A DNA stretch of 23,892 nucleotides, taken from positions 1 through 23,892 of the forward strand of contig JBAWVO010000071.1 of NCBI GenBank assembly GCA_037147235.1. Reading direction: 5' to 3'. Under the pieces are notes generated by a model, which saw nothing but the letters and a program-made list of their open reading frames with translations, ran no database searches and had not been told where the DNA came from. Positions 22,085 through 23,892 of the stretch are shown piece after piece. Position 1 is the first letter of the stretch. Every line of letters begins with the position of its first letter. The stretch is from JANXQG01 sp037147235 (GTDB taxonomy: Bacteria; Planctomycetota; Planctomycetia; Pirellulales; Thermoguttaceae). The translations under genes were made by a program, and so were the position numbers.

Positions 22085-22942
22085 CCGCACCACTTCTCCA
22101 GGCACTTCCTTGACCGACCGCAGGATGATCCGCGAGATCGAACTCCAGGGCACGACGGTAATGGTGGAACAGCCATCGGGATCTCGGGTTACCAGAACTG
22201 CATAATCTTGCTGAGAATGCGACTTCAAATAGCCATCGGGCGCCAGCACGCTTCCGCTTTCCAAATGGACCTCAACCCGGCTGCTTTCGCCCCGAGCGGC
22301 CCAAAGTTCCATGAAAAGCGTGGCCAGCGGATGCACCGCGAATACCGCGCCGTCAGGGCCGGAAGTCAAATTGATAACCCCCCCATCTAATCCCCCGGAG
22401 GTGCCGGGCGGCTTCGTCGGCTCGGAACTGCCGCCTTCCAGAACCTGTAAGAAATCGAGGGGTGATTGAACTTGTCTGGGATCCTCCACGAGCGTTGGAT
22501 TTTCCAAGGTAATTTCTTCCTCGGCGGGGACTTCCGGCTCGGCGGATGCTTCGTCCGCGTGGGACTCCTCCGATTCATCGATGATCGGAATGCGAAATCG
22601 CGAGTTGCACTCGGGACATTCACCCGCCCGGCCCTGTAAGCTGGCCGGCCCATGGAGGTGATGTCCGTTCGGACAGAGGAACTCGATTTGACGCTCTTTT
22701 GAGATGGCGGCAGTAGCAGCAAGCTGCTTTCCGCTGTCGCCGGAAGAAGGAGACGCCACTGGAACGTCGGCTACTTCTTCCCCCACCAAGGAGGCGTCCG
22801 CGATCGCCGATTCCCCGGAACCCAACTCTTGGAGGGTAGGAATATGGAAGTTCACTCCACATTTTGGGCACTTTGCCGGCCGCCCCGCCTTTTCCTTGGG
22901 GCAGCGGATCTTGTGTCCTTCCGGACAAAGGAATTCGATCAT
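22082..22942 (-). CDS. Cytosolic protein with two zinc ribbons
   Basis: The 286-residue protein begins with two related zinc-ribbon modules (C6, C14, C25, C28 with GH after the first Cys; and C90, C109, C112 with NGHH), each ending in F-x-IP, as in MJ0042-type ribbons. An acidic Glu/Ser-rich linker follows (about 122-150). The C-terminal 90 residues form a small beta-rich domain (VEVHLESGSVLAPDGYL, DYAVLVTRDPDGCSTITVVPWSSISRIIL). No membrane segment is present. The linker between them has a glycine patch encoded by a C-run at 22379-22385. The function is unknown. It is divergent from another zinc-ribbon gene. Confidence 0.75.
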   Translation of the reverse strand: MIEFLCPEGHKIRCPKEKAGRPAKCPKCGVNFHIPTLQELGSGESAIADASLVGEEVADVPVASPSSGDSGKQLAATAAISKERQIEFLCPNGHHLHGPASLQGRAGECPECNSRFRIPIIDESEESHADEASAEPEVPAEEEITLENPTLVEDPRQVQSPLDFLQVLEGGSSEPTKPPGTSGGLDGGVINLTSGPDGAVFAVHPLATLFMELWAARGESSRVEVHLESGSVLAPDGYLKSHSQQDYAVLVTRDPDGCSTITVVPWSSISRIILRSVKEVPGEVVR

Positions 22943-23087
22943 AAGCCTGCCGTCCTGCGATAAGAGACTCTCAGGGACAATTCGATGGGATCCTATCTAT
23001 AGATACTAACTCACGATTTCGCAGGACACAATGATCGCGGGGAATTTTTTTGGGATCTTTCGGTTCCTTTTTTGGGAAGAGGCTTTC

Positions 23088-23116
23088 TTGACACGCCATG
23101 CGGATATGCGAAACTA
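23088..23116 (+). promoter_or_regulatory. Possible sigma-70-type promoter
   Basis: A perfect TTGACA (23088-23093) is followed after 17 bases by AAACTA (23111-23116), a poor -10 box. It is placed about 40 bases upstream of the zinc-ribbon membrane protein start codon. Confidence 0.4.
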
Positions 23117-23157
23117 GAGGACAGCAGTGGATGGTATCCTCCCTTTGGTGAGCTGTC

Positions 23158-23841
23158 ATGTCTATTCTGATTGTATGCCCCGGCTGTAAGAAGAGCTTCA
23201 ATGTTGACGACAAATTTGCCGGCAAGACGGGGCCGTGTCCGAAATGCAAAACGAAGATCACAATCCCGGCGAAAAAGGCCGAGGTCAAAGTCCATGCGCC
23301 GGACGAATTTATGGGCGGCGGCAAGGGCGTCACGGGAAAGCTGCTGCTGAAGCCGATCGCCCGGCGAGAAGTGCAGATCAAGCCGGTGGTGGCTGCGGTG
23401 ATCGGCGGAGGGGTCGTAGCCGCGATCCTATGGGCCTTGGTGGTGCGTTTCTTCGGTCCCGACTCAGTCTCGCTGCGTTATCTGTTGAGCGGAGTAGGTC
23501 TCTTGCTGGTTTCGCCGCCGCTGGCGGTGGCCGCCTACACGTTCCTCCGCGACGACGAGCTAGAGGCTTATCGCGGCATGCAGCTCTATATCCGGGCGGC
23601 CGTTTGCGCGGGGGTCTACATGATTCTCTGGGCCGTGTTCGCTTATGTGAAGACTAAGATGGGCATGATCGAACTCCCCGTCTGGTTTTTGGTCGCTCCG
23701 CCGTTCCTTGGCGTGGGAGCTGCCACCGGCAAATTCGCGTTCGATCTGGAAACAAGCAATGGGTTCTTTCATTATGCCTTCTACGTTGCCGTGACCATGA
23801 TCCTGGGAGCGATTGCTGGCGTGGGATCGGTGTGGCAGTAA
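23158..23841 (+). CDS. MJ0042-type zinc-ribbon membrane protein
   Basis: The 227-residue protein starts with a four-cysteine ribbon (C7, C10, C27, C30) of the MJ0042/planctomycete type: IVCPGCKKSFNVDDKFAGKTGPCPKC, shown here only as its cysteine pattern and flanks. A basic linker follows, then five hydrophobic helices: VVAAVIGGGVVAAILWALVV, YLLSGVGLLLVSPPLAVAAY, AAVCAGVYMILWAVFAYV, VWFLVAPPFLGVGAATG and AFYVAVTMILGAIAGVGSV. No enzymatic motif is seen. The start is the ATG after GAGCTGTC, with no strong ribosome binding site. Confidence 0.75.
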   Translation: MSILIVCPGCKKSFNVDDKFAGKTGPCPKCKTKITIPAKKAEVKVHAPDEFMGGGKGVTGKLLLKPIARREVQIKPVVAAVIGGGVVAAILWALVVRFFGPDSVSLRYLLSGVGLLLVSPPLAVAAYTFLRDDELEAYRGMQLYIRAAVCAGVYMILWAVFAYVKTKMGMIELPVWFLVAPPFLGVGAATGKFAFDLETSNGFFHYAFYVAVTMILGAIAGVGSVWQ

Positions 23842-23861
23842 GGATCGGCGCATCAATAAGT

Positions 23862-23892
23862 GTCGCAAGAAAAGTAGCAGGCACACTCCGTG
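23862..23892. repeat. Possible left half of a palindromic repeat cut by the window end
   Basis: The last bases, GGCACACTCCGTG, would form GGCACA-loop-TGTGCC if the next bases were TGCC. I recall similar short hairpins scattered in planctomycete intergenic DNA, but the right half is outside the window, so this is a guess. Confidence 0.2.

Overview
The window looks like a piece of a planctomycete chromosome, probably Pirellulales-like. No taxonomic marker settles this. The hints are moderately high GC, several proteins with MJ0042-type zinc ribbons followed by membrane segments, Tat-exported TIM-barrel and Gfo/Idh-type oxidoreductases, a large membrane protein with duplicated lumenal domains, and generous intergenic DNA with repeats.

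Left edge (1-2560): a heptamer tandem repeat leads into the iron-sulfur subunit of succinate dehydrogenase. A 144-bp imperfect inverted repeat lies between it and a convergent gene for an exported PHP-like metallohydrolase, and it supplies the last codons of that gene. A tRNA-Ser(GGA) follows, with a hairpin just upstream and a rho-independent-type terminator downstream.

Middle (about 3380-8950): seven small genes, all on the plus strand: an exported protein, an anchored unknown, a zinc-ribbon membrane protein, an exported unknown, a frameshifted three-helix protein, a HEAT-repeat protein and a metallophosphoesterase. They are separated by structured spacers that I read as attC-like sites. 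Three of these are 133 nt long and related to one another. A GTT core lies shortly before most start codons, and the sequence after each gene is often complementary to the core before the same gene. This is the pattern of integron cassettes. No integrase gene is in the window, so it would be an integrase-less array (CALIN).

Next (9250-10100) comes a scrap yard: a signal-peptide stub, an AAC-rich segment resembling the template repeat of a diversity-generating retroelement with no reverse transcriptase beside it, and a truncated AbiEi antitoxin gene that keeps a promoter and an operator-like palindrome.

A minus-strand cluster (10156-12259) encodes a thioredoxin with two plausible starts, a zinc-finger anti-sigma-like protein, a DUF2892 membrane protein, a decayed thioredoxin fragment, and a protein that fuses an anti-sigma zinc finger to an ECF sigma factor. 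A NifX/NifB-like protein is divergent from it.

The right half (13538-22045) is a plus-strand run: an RfbH-type PMP/[2Fe-2S] sugar dehydratase (E1), an FNR-type reductase that would act as a short E3, a GT87-like glycosyltransferase, an 895-residue membrane protein, a Tat-exported TIM-barrel protein and a Gfo/Idh/MocA oxidoreductase. The first three suggest synthesis and transfer of a 3,6-dideoxy sugar onto an extracytoplasmic acceptor. The last two may be a separate unit. The window closes with two zinc-ribbon proteins in divergent orientation.
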